Source: Asterias rubens
Taxonomy: Eukaryota; Echinodermata; Asteroidea; Forcipulatida; Asteriidae
Direction of reading: 5' to 3'
Length of the DNA: 64,000 bases
NCBI RefSeq assembly: GCF_902459465.1
Contig: NC_047069.1
Span: forward strand, 3,844,001 to 3,908,000
Shown: positions 54,368 through 64,000 of the stretch, in pieces
Layout: every line of letters starts with the position of its first letter
Position numbering within the stretch: position 1 is the first letter of the stretch
Program-made: the position numbers and the translations under genes
Notes under the pieces: generated by a model
What the model was told of the DNA's origin: nothing
Databases searched by the model: none
The model's input: the letters and a program-made list of their open reading frames with translations, nothing else

Positions 54368-55300
54368 GTGTGAAGTTCCTAGTGTAGCGGTCAGGGTTTT
54401 ATACCACCCCCTTATTTTTGTCTTCTTTACAACTGGTGCTCTGTGTAACAGCTTTGACATGCCCCAACTGCTGTTGACATTCAGCCTCGTGACTTGTGCC
54501 TTGTCGATCCTCTCGAACAAAAGCTCATCTGTAGTTGTTTCGTTTTCAAGGAATGGCCAGATTTTGTTCTTCACCGTGTCGCTTCAGAGTCTTGTCAAGA
54601 GTGCATGTAAGAACATGCTCTGCACGAACGATGCGTCGTACTTCAATCCTGATCTGGTTTCTTGACTCGCAAACATTGCTTTCTTGTAAGTCAAGAACCC
54701 AGTTCAGGAAACTCTATGCAGACTCTTTGCAGTCTTGTGTTAGACGAGAGAGTTGATGATAGAGTTTTGTCGCATTTTTCCCCGGATAATGCGACCTCAG
54801 CAAAGACTGTGTAGCATGTGATCGGTTCTTCCCTCGAGGTAAATTCGTAACGATGATCCTGGCATTTTTATGGCTCAGATCACTGCCTCAATGACTTCAC
54901 GCTCACTGTGACCTTTAGCCAGGCCATTCTCGATTTGGTGAGCAAGGCTTGAAAAGTTGAATTCTCTGCGGCTGAGGGTCATTACTCCAGCGTTGTCATT
55001 TCCAGAGCGAGTGTTGACCTCTGCAGCTGGACTCGTTGGGGGTTTCACTATTACTGGTGCTTTTGGTTGTTCACGGGTCTCCACCATCAAGCCATGCAGG
55101 AATTCGCGAGCTTCACATAAAACGCCATTCCCTCATGTTCCTGCTCCTCCAGCTCTTCCCTCAGGAGATGACCCTGAATTTTCCAGAGGAGTTCTGGGAG
55201 TTCCAGATGCTGACATGTCTGGAGTAGTTGGACCTTGTTAAGTGCACTGACCTGGTTAAGTAAGATCTGGCACCGCTCCTGCGGTGACTTTTCCATCTTT
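54368..55300 (-). pseudogene. Retroelement gag remnant, tandem copy 2
   Basis: Begins with the same GTGTGAAGTTCCTAGTGTAG as copy 1 and is collinear with it. Minus frames 54314-54574, 54875-55090 and 55087-55296 give capsid-like and N-terminal segments (the last starts MEKSPQERCQILLNQVSALN). It extends further toward the gag start than copy 1. No protease or polymerase is present. Confidence 0.7.
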
Positions 55301-55544
55301 GAATTGGCAACAAGGTATCTTCTTCGGGCCCAACCTCACTAGGCTGGGTCTCCGCTGCTTTTCCTTCGTTCCTCTTCCTTCTGGCTCTTCACCTCTAGCT
55401 GTCGCCCATCTCTCTTTATCAAGCCGTGACGTCACAAACAGGTCCTCACTGCTCTGCTACATGTCTGCCATGGCTACGGTTTTCACTGGACAGGCGCTTG
55501 CCATTGACTCAACAATGAATGTAGAGGCAACGTACCTATCCCTT

Positions 55545-55740
55545 CGTGGTCACCAAATGTTGCACCCCTCAAAAATGATTACCACTGAGGATACATAAGA
55601 GCGTGGGGGGGGGGTGGGGTTGACTCCTGTCTGATGTCTTGAAGAATAGAACACAGGGTTTTATAGAGAGTCAACCAACTCATAGTTTCCTTTGTGTTTC
55701 TTCTTCAGGAGTCAAATCCCCCCACACTTTAATGTGGCGT
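55545..55740 (-). mobile_element. Possible LTR and primer-binding region of the same retroelement
   Basis: On the minus strand a TATAAAA (near 55655) is followed by about 90 bp and a stretch ending GGGGTGCAACA, then TTTGGTGACCACGAAGGGAT. That looks like an LTR end followed by a leader. No second LTR is visible. Confidence 0.35.
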
Positions 55741-55742
55741 GT

Positions 55743-56043
55743 CATGGCCGAGCGGTTAATAAGACTACTGGATTCAAGCTCTGGTGTTTGATCTGCAGAG
55801 TGTGGGTTCGAGTCCCTGTCATGACACTTGCTACAGAAAATTGGGGAGGTAGTGCTTTCTGCTCTACCGGCCAGGCTTCGGAATGATGATACCCAAGCCT
55901 ACATCTGTATGGACTGTAAAAGGGGTAACCCTGTTTCAGCCCTAGGAGTAGGTAGCAACGGCCTCTGGAAATAACAATTGTAGCCCACACCTTGAAGTGG
56001 CCTTCAGGTCTTGTGTGTTTGGCGACTTGCAAAAAAAAAAAAA
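55743..56043 (+). mobile_element. tRNA-Leu-derived SINE with A tail
   Basis: The head is a class II tRNA-like fold: an 8-bp acceptor stem GTGTCATG/CATGACAC, A box TGGCCGAGCGGTTAA, anticodon loop TTCAAGC (CAA, Leu), a long variable arm and B box GGTTCGAGTCC. A 200-bp body follows and ends in 13 A. Body and tail mark it as a SINE rather than a tRNA gene. Confidence 0.8.
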
Positions 56044-56393
56044 TCCTTTGTGGTAATCATTTTTGATTACCTGGGTCGCAACTCTTTCAGCATTCTCTAA
56101 ACGGGTGATTTTAAATTGACACACATTCCTTCATGGATTTGAAAGTCTGAGATCAGTTACTGTTGGCCAGGGTAGCCATCAAGTGGATGGAGTTTATGAG
56201 CATTCGTGCACATAATTCCTCAGCATTAAACTACCATTTTTGACAAAACTTTTCAGGTTTCCTAGATTTTTCAGCACCAATGCTTAACAATCACCACTTT
56301 CATACAATCTAAAAAATAACTGTAAAAACTTGTAAGTAAGTAGGTTTACATGTATATATTTTTAGGTGTACACTTGCATTAGGTTGGCATTAA

Positions 56394-56753
56394 AGGAACA
56401 CGTTGCCTTGGATTGGTTGTTTGCTATGAAATGCGTGTGGTTAGATAGATAATTTAAAAGTAGATTTTAATGATCCAAACAAACATGCCTCGGAATTGCA
56501 CGGTTTTCCTTTTACATCGCGAAGAAACACGGTCAGCCATTTTGTGGAGTAACAATTTTGACTCCATAAAATGGCCGACCGTGTTAGTTTGTGATGTAAA
56601 AGGAAAACTGTGCAATTTCTAGTTATGCTAGTGTGGATCATTATTTTTTACTTTTAAAACATCTTTCTAACCATACTGTGCATTTCATAGCAAACGGTTT
56701 CAAACGCTTTTTAAAGACCAACTCGACCGATCCAACCAAGGCAACGTGTTCTC
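56394..56753. mobile_element. Palindromic MITE (TTAA, AGGAACACG family), long copy
   Basis: TTAA at 56390-56393 and 56754-56757; ends AGGAACACGTTGCCTTGGAT and AAGGCAACGTGTTCTC. The interior palindrome (ACGGTCAGCCATTTTGTGGA and its mirror) is absent from the 218-bp copy at 2792. Confidence 0.8.
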
Positions 56754-56757
56754 TTAA

Positions 56758-58215
56758 GTGTATTTTCATGGTAGTCAGCAGGGCTAGTAACCCAGAATTT
56801 TTAGTGGCTCGGATGAGATTTTGGTAACCCAAATAACCTTTATGTCTTGAGTCACAACACAAATTGGTCACCGAAAGTATTTCATTTTACAATACCATCA
56901 GCACAGTTCATTATCGTGTGTGGTGTTGATTTGTACATTATTTTTCCACTAGCCCGCCGGGCTATCAAACTGGATAAATGAGTAGCCCAGGTGTAAATCT
57001 GGAAGTCTCAGGCTAGCAGGCTAGTGACAATTTCGACCTCTGCCCTGAAGTGATTTTATCATGATTTACAGTGTATATATCATCATTAAATACTTTAAAT
57101 CAAAAAGTACTGATAAAAATAAAGCTAACTTTTACAAAAAATGTATCTTATAAATTAACTAAGTAACAAACAATTTGTATTTGACAAAAGTAGGGGGAAA
57201 ATAAAGCCAACATTTTAGTTTTGAAATATACGGAAATTGTTGCCATTGATTTGACTTAAACATTGTAGTTGTTTGTAATCTTATGGTCAGGCATGCATCT
57301 TTTCCTCCTTTTCTTTCCAAAACAGTGCCATAGAAAACAGAAAAACACTACCAAAAGTCCAGTGTGATCAACCATTCCTCTTTGTTTGCAATTGGAAAGT
57401 TGCATGTCTGTATATATAAGAAGGTTGGCAGTAACACCGTGTAATGATAAACTCTAAATGAGTTGGGGTGGTTCTGAAAAGAACTGTAAGTTTCAACTCA
57501 ACGAATTTCTGCAATAAAAGAGAAGTTAACTCAAGCTTGTTTATTTGCAATCTTTATTGGTGAGGATCAATCTTCTACACAATCTTATGCGCACAAAGCT
57601 GCACTGGCACACAAGACATCAAACTTGCCAATGGTGCATGAAATGACATGTATAACGATATTAAAATTTTAGGAATGACTTATATTGACCCATGTCACCT
57701 GAAAAATCTTGAATGCGCCATACTGGTGGGCAATTTCACTGTGCGTTTTCATATATAACTCTATGCATAGAGTATGCTGTGTGTTATGCAGTGAAGTGCG
57801 CATTTTAGGCGACGCAGCGTTAATACACGTAAACCTAACTTGCCCACCAACATGGTGAGCGTGGCACCAGCCCCCGCGTTTGACGCGCGTGCAAGGGGTC
57901 AATATACCCCTTGCATATGTCATAACAAGTTCAAACAGCGCCGACACTGAGGCCAAAGGAAGACCTATCATTGGATGAAAGTTTGACGTGAAACGTATGC
58001 ACACTTTGATGTTTTCATTGTTTGACCTCAGTAGTAGACCGTATCAAATAACCCCTTTATTGCTATGAAATTCGCCATCTTGTAGGGCAGACCGTATGTG
58101 CGTTTACACGTGTACATTGTAAATCAATGAAGCACGTAGCGTTCCTGGTTTGATTTCTATGGCACACGTACGCACACACACACACGCTCACAGATGCCAT
58201 GTTGTAGGGCAGGTA
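56758..58215. other. Intergenic, unrecognised
   Basis: No gene seen. 57860-57900 is locally GC-rich (CCCCCGCGTTTGACGCGCGT). CATATATAACTCTATGCATA is a short local palindrome. Confidence 0.45.
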
Positions 58216-58345
58216 TTTTTCTATTGCAGCACCACATCTCTGGAATCAACTACCTCTTCACATCAAAACATCCACTTCTATTCACTCTTTCAAAACATCT
58301 CTCAAAACACACCTCATGTCGGTCAATCTGTTCTGTGGTATTTAA
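58216..58345 (+). mobile_element. LINE reverse-transcriptase C-terminal fragment
   Basis: The plus frame from 58216 reads FSIAAPHLWNQLPLHIKTS then SFKTSLKTHLM, the C-terminal signature of CR1/L2-type LINEs. It is a relative of 17830-17969. Confidence 0.75.
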
Positions 58346-58700
58346 TCATGTTTTTTTTAAAGGAACATTACAGAATTGGTTTTTGCTAATAAAACAATTG
58401 CTGGCATTGTAAGCACTTTATGTAATTCACCATATACATAAACTGACAAACCTGTAGAAGTTTGAGATTGATCAGCCATCTGGGTCACGAGAGAACAGTG
58501 AAAGACCGATTACAAATTTTGCATTGCATCGATGCCAAAATAAAAATGAATAAAACGCTCACTGAGCGATAAACTCTAAACGCGAAATTAGATTATTTAT
58601 TTCTCATCAAATATGACATTTCAGACAGAAATAAAGGGATGTTTTCTACTATCATGATCATTAGAGCGTGTAAGTTTAATCTAAATCTGTGATCTTCACG

Positions 58701-59128
58701 ATTATCATTATCATTATCATTATCGTTATCGTTATCGTTATCGTTATTGTTATCGTTATCGTTATCGTTATCAATATCGTTATCGTTATCGTTATCGTTA
58801 TCGTTATCGTTATCGTTATCGTTATCGTTATCGTTATCGTTATCGTTATCAATATCGTTATCGTTATCGTTATCGTTATCGTTATCGTTATCGTTATCGA
58901 TATCGTTATCGTTATCGTTATCGTTATCGTTATCGTTATCGTTATCGTTATCGTTATCGTTATCGTTATCGTTATCGTTATCGTTATCGTTATCGTTATC
59001 GTTATCGTTATCGTTATCGTTATCGTTATCGTTATCGTTATCGTTATCGTTATCGTTATCGTTATCGTTATCGTTATCGTTATCGTTATCGTTATCGTTA
59101 TCGTTATCGTTATCGTTATCGTTATCAT
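58701..59128. repeat. Hexanucleotide array (TTATCG)n
   Basis: About 428 bp of TATCGT with ATTATC variants at both ends and rare ATCAAT/ATCGAT interruptions. It stays open in several frames (runs of Ile-Val, Ser-Leu, Ile-Thr), none of them a gene. Confidence 0.97.
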
Positions 59129-60596
59129 TGTGACGTTGTATTCAGTACGGTCTTTAGCGGCCAATGCATGGGCTCTATTTTAATCCTATAGTACACACTA
59201 TACGTACTTGAGATATTTTGAGAGTACAATTTTGGGTAATCCTAGCCAGTACTTGCTGTACTTGTGAGAACAGCTGCAGTGTGTGCATATACATGTAGTC
59301 CTCAACTTAATTTAGACTATTATTTACATAAACGTTAAACCAATGTTTGTATGAGAGAGATTGGCTGTGTTAAGCTTTGCGTTTATGTCCCGTTGTGGGA
59401 GTTTGCCGAGTTGCTGATAGTGTGTATGATGTTCTTTTCATACAAAGCAATGTACCTAAGGTTTCTAATAATGTTTGGATATTGGTGTCATTTGCAACGG
59501 ATGTTGTTAAGTCAAAGGATTCCTGATAAGCAAGTGTTTTTACATTGTGCAAGGCAGGGAATGAGGTTATCATTTCATCTGAAATTCAAATGTTAAAGTG
59601 GTTTGAATTTTGAATTTCATTTTGAGAATTCAAAAGTTTCAAACACTTGGGGTTGATTTGAGTTTTTTCTTCTTCAAATTTTGTAGATTTTATTTTATAT
59701 TAGTTCATGTGTCAAATAAAAACATGGTTACAACCAGAGCTGCCAGAAGTTATTGTTGTGGAACCTTTCTTCACTGCAGAATGTAAATGGTTGATAACTT
59801 TCTTCTTAAGTTCCTCAAGTCTTTTAATTGTCGTACTATTATGCACAAACATGAAAAATAGACAGTTGGTGAAAGCAAGGCAAACATTGCATTAGCCTTG
59901 GGCCAAACCAGCATTAAATTGTCTGAAATGACAGTGGTCTGCGGTGGAGCACAAACAAAGCTAGAGAAAGTGAACTTTGAATTGTGAAAGACTGATTGAT
60001 GGGTTATTATGCGACTGCATCAATTCATCTTTGTACCTGTATTCAGCTGTTGATAGTTCTAAGGTCCAGAGAAGGTTAATAGCAAACTATTTGCAGATGG
60101 ATTAGCCAATAAGCAGTCATGTGCTGGAGGAATGTTTTGATGAAAAAGAACGATCGTCTGGAGAGTTCAAGAGAGAATTGTTCAAGTCAGCTTCGTCTTT
60201 AATAACTAAACTAACTATATGATTTGAGGCATTGCATGGTGAGGTTTGTGGTAACACCATGTGTGTATCTACTTGCCAGTTAGAGTTTGTTCTTTAGAGA
60301 ACTGTCTTGCTATATTCTACTTCCGCGGAGACTATTCTACTTCGGAAGACTTCTTGGCTGGGACAAAGCCTAAAGGATTTTTATTAACTGCACTACCGGG
60401 GAGTGAATTCTTAATTGGTCTCACGTTTCGACTAGCTTGCTCTAGTCATCGTCAACAAGCAGGGTTAAGAAACCTGTAGAGCGTTTAAGAAGTCATCAGT
60501 CAAACTGAAAGTTGTGTTTATCTGCATCAATGTGGGGATCTTCAGTGTCTTTCTGTCCAGCGACTTTCTTCAGTGAATCGTGATGAGAAGGCAGCA
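59129..60596. other. GPCR upstream region
   Basis: No coding sequence recognised. 60385-60475 includes the hairpin GACTAGCTTGCTCTAGTC shared with the SINE at 30160. TTCTGTCCAG at 60551-60560 could be the acceptor of a 5' non-coding exon. Confidence 0.45.
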
Positions 60597-61673
60597 ATGG
60601 CAAACAGTCAGCAACAAGTCTGTGACATTGCAATGAATATAACAACCATGGAGGAGGTTCATGAAGCATTAAACGATGCTGGAGATAGATTTGCAATCTA
60701 CATTATCTACCCATTCCTGATGATACTTGGTATCATTACCAATGGTGCTTTCTGTATTGTGCTAGCTCGGGTCCCACGTATGCGCACTATCACCAACACC
60801 TACCTAGTCAACTTAGCTGTTGCCGACTTAACATTCTTGATTGTCGCCGTCAGTGAGAAACTTTTCAACAATTGGGTCTCTCAAATCCCTGCTGATAAGA
60901 CTCATATTGGACTACCTGGCTGCATTGTCATACCATTTATATTGAACTGTACTTACTTCACCTCAATTTTTACAATAACTCTGGTTTCTGTGGAGAAGTT
61001 CTACGCCATCTGCAGACCTTTAGAGCACCGGAAGTTTAGCGGTAAAAAACGGACAATGAAGTTAATTGTTGGCGCTTGGATTCTATCTGCGATAATCTCA
61101 TGCTGCTTCATCCCAGGTAGAGCAAGGCTGGAAGTGGTATGCATGAATTGGCCAGAAAAGGCACCCAAATTGCCAAGCAAAGTTACCTACTGTTTGGCAA
61201 TTAGAGTTTGGAAAGGATTTGAGCACGTTGCCAACTTTCTGCAGACTATACCTTTCTTCATTGCTATGGTAGTCAACACAATTCTCTACACGCAGATTCT
61301 GAGGACCATGCACAGGCGAGTTGGTGCTCGCTCACAACTTGCTGAAGCTAGGCTGGTGCAAATGCGTAATCAAGTGGCAACGATGTTAGTTGCAAATGGG
61401 ATCGTCTTCTTCATTTGTCAGATGCTCTTTCAAGCTCTTTCTATCTCACTCTCTTTCCGGCATCTAAAAGAACCTCTTCTGGCTGATTGGCAAGTTCAAA
61501 AAGCTCTTGTTGTTGCTAGAATCTTTTCATATGCTAATTCTGCTGTCAACTCCATAGTATATAACATTTTCAGCTCGCGCTATCGGCAAGCATTTAAGGA
61601 AACTTTCTGCTGGAGAAAACAGCGTAAAATCTTGCCAATGCTTGAGCTGGAATTAACTCGACAAACTAGATGA
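60597..61673 (+). CDS. Rhodopsin-class (class A) G protein-coupled receptor, peptide-receptor-like
   Basis: Seven-helix plasma-membrane receptor of 358 aa in one coding exon. I start at ATG 60597 (MANSQQQ); an upstream in-frame GTG at 60573 is unlikely. Asn14 is in a NIT glycosylation site. Class A landmarks: Asn49 (GIITNG, TM1), LAVAD with Asp77 (TM2), Cys109 and Cys182 for the extracellular disulfide, Trp161 (TM4), and NSIVY 318-322 (TM7). Two standard motifs are altered: DRY is Glu133-Lys134-Phe135, and NPxxY has Ser for Pro. The TM6 CWxP is replaced by FFICQMLF. The closest general resemblance is to thyrotropin-releasing-hormone-type and other peptide receptors (EKFYAICRPL), but the ligand is unknown. 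Large lineage-specific families of such receptors are known in echinoderms. Confidence 0.92.
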   Translation: MANSQQQVCDIAMNITTMEEVHEALNDAGDRFAIYIIYPFLMILGIITNGAFCIVLARVPRMRTITNTYLVNLAVADLTFLIVAVSEKLFNNWVSQIPADKTHIGLPGCIVIPFILNCTYFTSIFTITLVSVEKFYAICRPLEHRKFSGKKRTMKLIVGAWILSAIISCCFIPGRARLEVVCMNWPEKAPKLPSKVTYCLAIRVWKGFEHVANFLQTIPFFIAMVVNTILYTQILRTMHRRVGARSQLAEARLVQMRNQVATMLVANGIVFFICQMLFQALSISLSFRHLKEPLLADWQVQKALVVARIFSYANSAVNSIVYNIFSSRYRQAFKETFCWRKQRKILPMLELELTRQTR

Positions 61674-63059
61674 AAAGAAACGCAACAGGTCAAAGATTTG
61701 CTATAAATTTAACATCAAAAGTATATTAACATCTGCTGTATAATGTTCCTTTCTTGTGGAATTATTGTCATTGAATTATAGTCCAAGATATGTACATCTT
61801 TGCTGGTTTTGTTACAACTCTTTGAGTGAGAAAAGAAATTTTTTAAAATCTGTTGATATTTATTTAGGTTCCTGAATGTATGGCCAAATTTCAAAACAAT
61901 TACCATACAATTCACAACAATTAGGTCCCTAGTCAAGTTCAAAAATTCAAAGAATTTATATTGAACTTTCAAATTTAGAATAGTTTGCATGAATTTTTCA
62001 GAATTTTTCAGTGTTTCCATGAACATCTGTGTCAATATAGAGATACTCTTCCGAACTGGAGATGTGACTAGTCTTTGAAATCCACCCTGGGCCCCTGGGT
62101 ACCGATAGCAGGTTGATACAAATGAATCAGCTTCAAAGTTGTTGGTTTTCTCAATCATAAACTGTATCTTGTAGCTTAATGTAGCTCTTCTATAAACAAT
62201 GTAATTTAAGACTGTGTTTAAGTACATGCATGTCTAGTTTGTTTTAGAAACATTTCAAACTAAGCTCACTAGTGAAAAATTGTTGTAGAACCACTTCATA
62301 CAACTAGGTTCTCAAAGTTTACAATTATTATTATTATTATTATTATTATTATTTATTCGGCCAGTGTCAAAAACAAATACATACAAGTAGAACAAGGATA
62401 ATAAGACTTCAAAAAAGGTAACTCAAAAACAGGGTAACTAGAGGAGCGGGATTAGAAAAAAGGGTACAGGACAGGTACGGGATGTGGAGGAAGGAAGAGG
62501 AAGGGACAAGAATCCATTCTAAGACGGCCAGGATAAAAAAAGCGTACTACTACACTATGACTCAAAAGCCTGCTTATCCAATCCTCGAATAGAGTATGAA
62601 TATAAAATAAAAAAAATATATTAAAAAATGGGAGATAAGGTTGTGTGCAAACTTTCTTGTTACTTTAGTTCGGTGTAGTAAGAATTTTTTTTCTTAAAAG
62701 TTTAAAATGTTTCCTTAATCATGGGTGGAGCAGTCTTGTTTTTTCTCCTCTGCAAATCCATGTGCATAAAGTGAGATGTGATTGCCAAAGATGACCCCAG
62801 CGAGATGAAGTTATAAATGGATGCCATTCCCAATTTGTGAAGACTATACAGGAAATCCACCAGAAAGTATACTAAGAAATGTATCTCATGTAGTTTATGG
62901 AATCTAAATTACACTTTGGTCCGCAAGTCACATTGAAGGACTTAACTAAAACAATTATCAGTAAAGAAGTGTTTATTTCGGAATAACCGGGTTGTAAGAG
63001 CCAAATTAATATACTTTTTTATCCCTGGTTGTAAATTGATTTGACTTTGCAGTTATGTG
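61674..63059. other. GPCR 3' flank
   Basis: No second gene supported. A 170-codon minus-strand frame (61715-62227) has no recognisable domain. An ATT microsatellite is at 62324-62353, followed by CR1-tail-like ATTCGGCCAGTGTC. Confidence 0.5.
62324..62353. repeat. (ATT)n microsatellite
   Basis: Ten ATT units, probably the tail of a degraded LINE. Confidence 0.85.
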
Positions 63060-63436
63060 GAATAGATTTTCAATAAGCCATTTGCAAGTTGTATTTGAAT
63101 AATGTCTGGTACAATATGACTTGCATAGTCACAATGTACTGCTTACATTTGAATTCCTCAGACTATAGAGACAGTTGCTATGTCACATGGTTCAGGGCAA
63201 GCCTTTGCATAGCAACATCGCGATGAGCAAACCCTGGTACCATTGTGTCATACACATCCATTCAGAATTGTGTATGGGTGTTCACCGTCTCTAACGTAAC
63301 TTAGCAAAAGCTTGCCCCTAATCATGTGACATAGCAACTGTCTCGATAGTCTGAGCAATTTAAACTTAAGCAATGACTTTATTCAGCAAGTCATTGTACC
63401 AGAAAATATTGAAATCTAACTCGTAAATGGCTTATT
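63060..63436. mobile_element. Palindromic element downstream of the GPCR
   Basis: GACTATAGAGACAGTTGCTA then TGTCACATGG near 63162 is mirrored by ATGTGACATAGCAACTGTCT near 63325-63345. Outer words AATAAGCCATTTGCAAGTT and AACTCGTAAATGGCTTATT also pair. Confidence 0.65.
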
Positions 63437-63817
63437 AAGCCACACATGTAACAACACCCATGCCTGGGGAATTAGTGAATAACAGGTACAAATAAATTGA
63501 ACTCAAAGTATTGTCCCAACATCAGTTTATTCATCATGAAGTCAGTGTAGATGAAACAAAATATGAAAAAAACACCCAGTATTTTTCCAGACTTCAAAAC
63601 TTGAAGCATGAACTGAGTTTGAATTAATAATTAAAAACAACATTCTCTTAGGTTTGAGTAAACTGAAGTTATTTTACTGTTAATATTAACAAATGATCAA
63701 ACTGGTGGTAGTCTACTGTGAGATTTCGTTGCACTGGCACAAGCTGTTTTCACTATATTTTGTTGAGAACCGTAGGCCGCAAAATGAAGTTGGGATAACC
63801 TCATGTATGAACTTTAT

Positions 63818-64000
63818 TCAGTGGACACTATTGGTAATTACTCAAAATAATTATCAGCATAAAACCTTACTTGGTAACGAGTAATAGGGAGAGATTGACG
63901 GTATAAAACAACGTGAGAAACGGCTAGGTAGGAGAAGGAAGGAAGTTTCCGAGAAAGAAGTAATTTTCAAAGAATTTGATTTCGAGACCTCAGAATTAGA
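63818..64000. mobile_element. MITE (GGCAGTGGACAC family), runs off the window
   Basis: Starts at TCAGTGGACACTATTGGTAA and continues with family blocks (AACGTGAGAAACGGCT, TTGATTTCGAGACCTC) to the last base. Confidence 0.75.

Noticed and set aside
55743-55830. tRNA-Leu gene
   Set aside because: The tRNA-like head continues into a SINE body with an A tail; the variable arm is degenerate.
58676-59183. Open frames of 128-164 codons on both strands
   Set aside because: They are translations of the hexanucleotide array with two-residue repeats, not genes.
60573-60596. Upstream GTG as GPCR start
   Set aside because: Animal nuclear genes use ATG; the ATG at 60597 is in frame and gives a normal N-terminus.
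61715-62227. 170-codon minus-strand frame after the GPCR
   Set aside because: No recognisable domain, AT-rich low-complexity composition, and it overlaps the likely GPCR 3' UTR.

Overview
The window is animal nuclear DNA, most likely from an echinoderm and probably a sea star. It is AT-rich, has small coding exons with GT-AG introns, encodes SREBP, p62/sequestosome-1 and COMMD8 orthologues, and is crowded with short inverted-repeat transposons, tRNA-derived SINEs, and CR1/L2 and Penelope-like fragments. The species call is inference from gene content and repeat style. No search was run.

Layout. Bases 1-5.0 kb are repeats, dominated by a 4.3-kb foldback element (609-4923) flanked by TTAA and inserted in a pogo/Tigger-like repeat. 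From 8.5 kb leftwards on the minus strand lie the first four coding exons of SQSTM1/p62 (PB1 and ZZ domains). Its C-terminal exons are not in the window. Starting 2.9 kb away and running the other way is a complete SREBF gene (11,422-31,992, 15 coding exons, 1,160 codons, all splice phases consistent). It encodes a membrane-bound bHLH-zip transcription factor with both transmembrane segments, a Site-1 protease motif and the full SCAP-binding regulatory domain. From 33 to 41 kb I see only repeats and unrecognised sequence. COMMD8 (41,330-52,066, plus strand, five exons, 181 aa) follows, with an unusual inverted copy of its last exon in intron 3. From 52 to 60 kb come a palindromic tRNA-like dimer, a tandemly duplicated gag remnant, a tRNA-Leu-derived SINE and a 0.43-kb hexanucleotide array. 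A rhodopsin-class GPCR with a single coding exon (60,597-61,673) is the last gene.

How the genes relate. p62 (selective autophagy adaptor) and SREBP (sterol/lipid transcription control) are head to head and could share regulatory DNA, but no shared operator was identified. COMMD8 (Commander complex, endosomal recycling) and the GPCR are independent neighbours.

Most curious points: the inverted last exon of COMMD8; an Asp-Pro instead of Asn-Pro in the first SREBP membrane helix; tRNA-like units enclosed by inverted repeats; hammerhead-like cores in three repeat families; and several transposon insertions with readable target-site duplications (TTAA, 6 bp, 8 bp).
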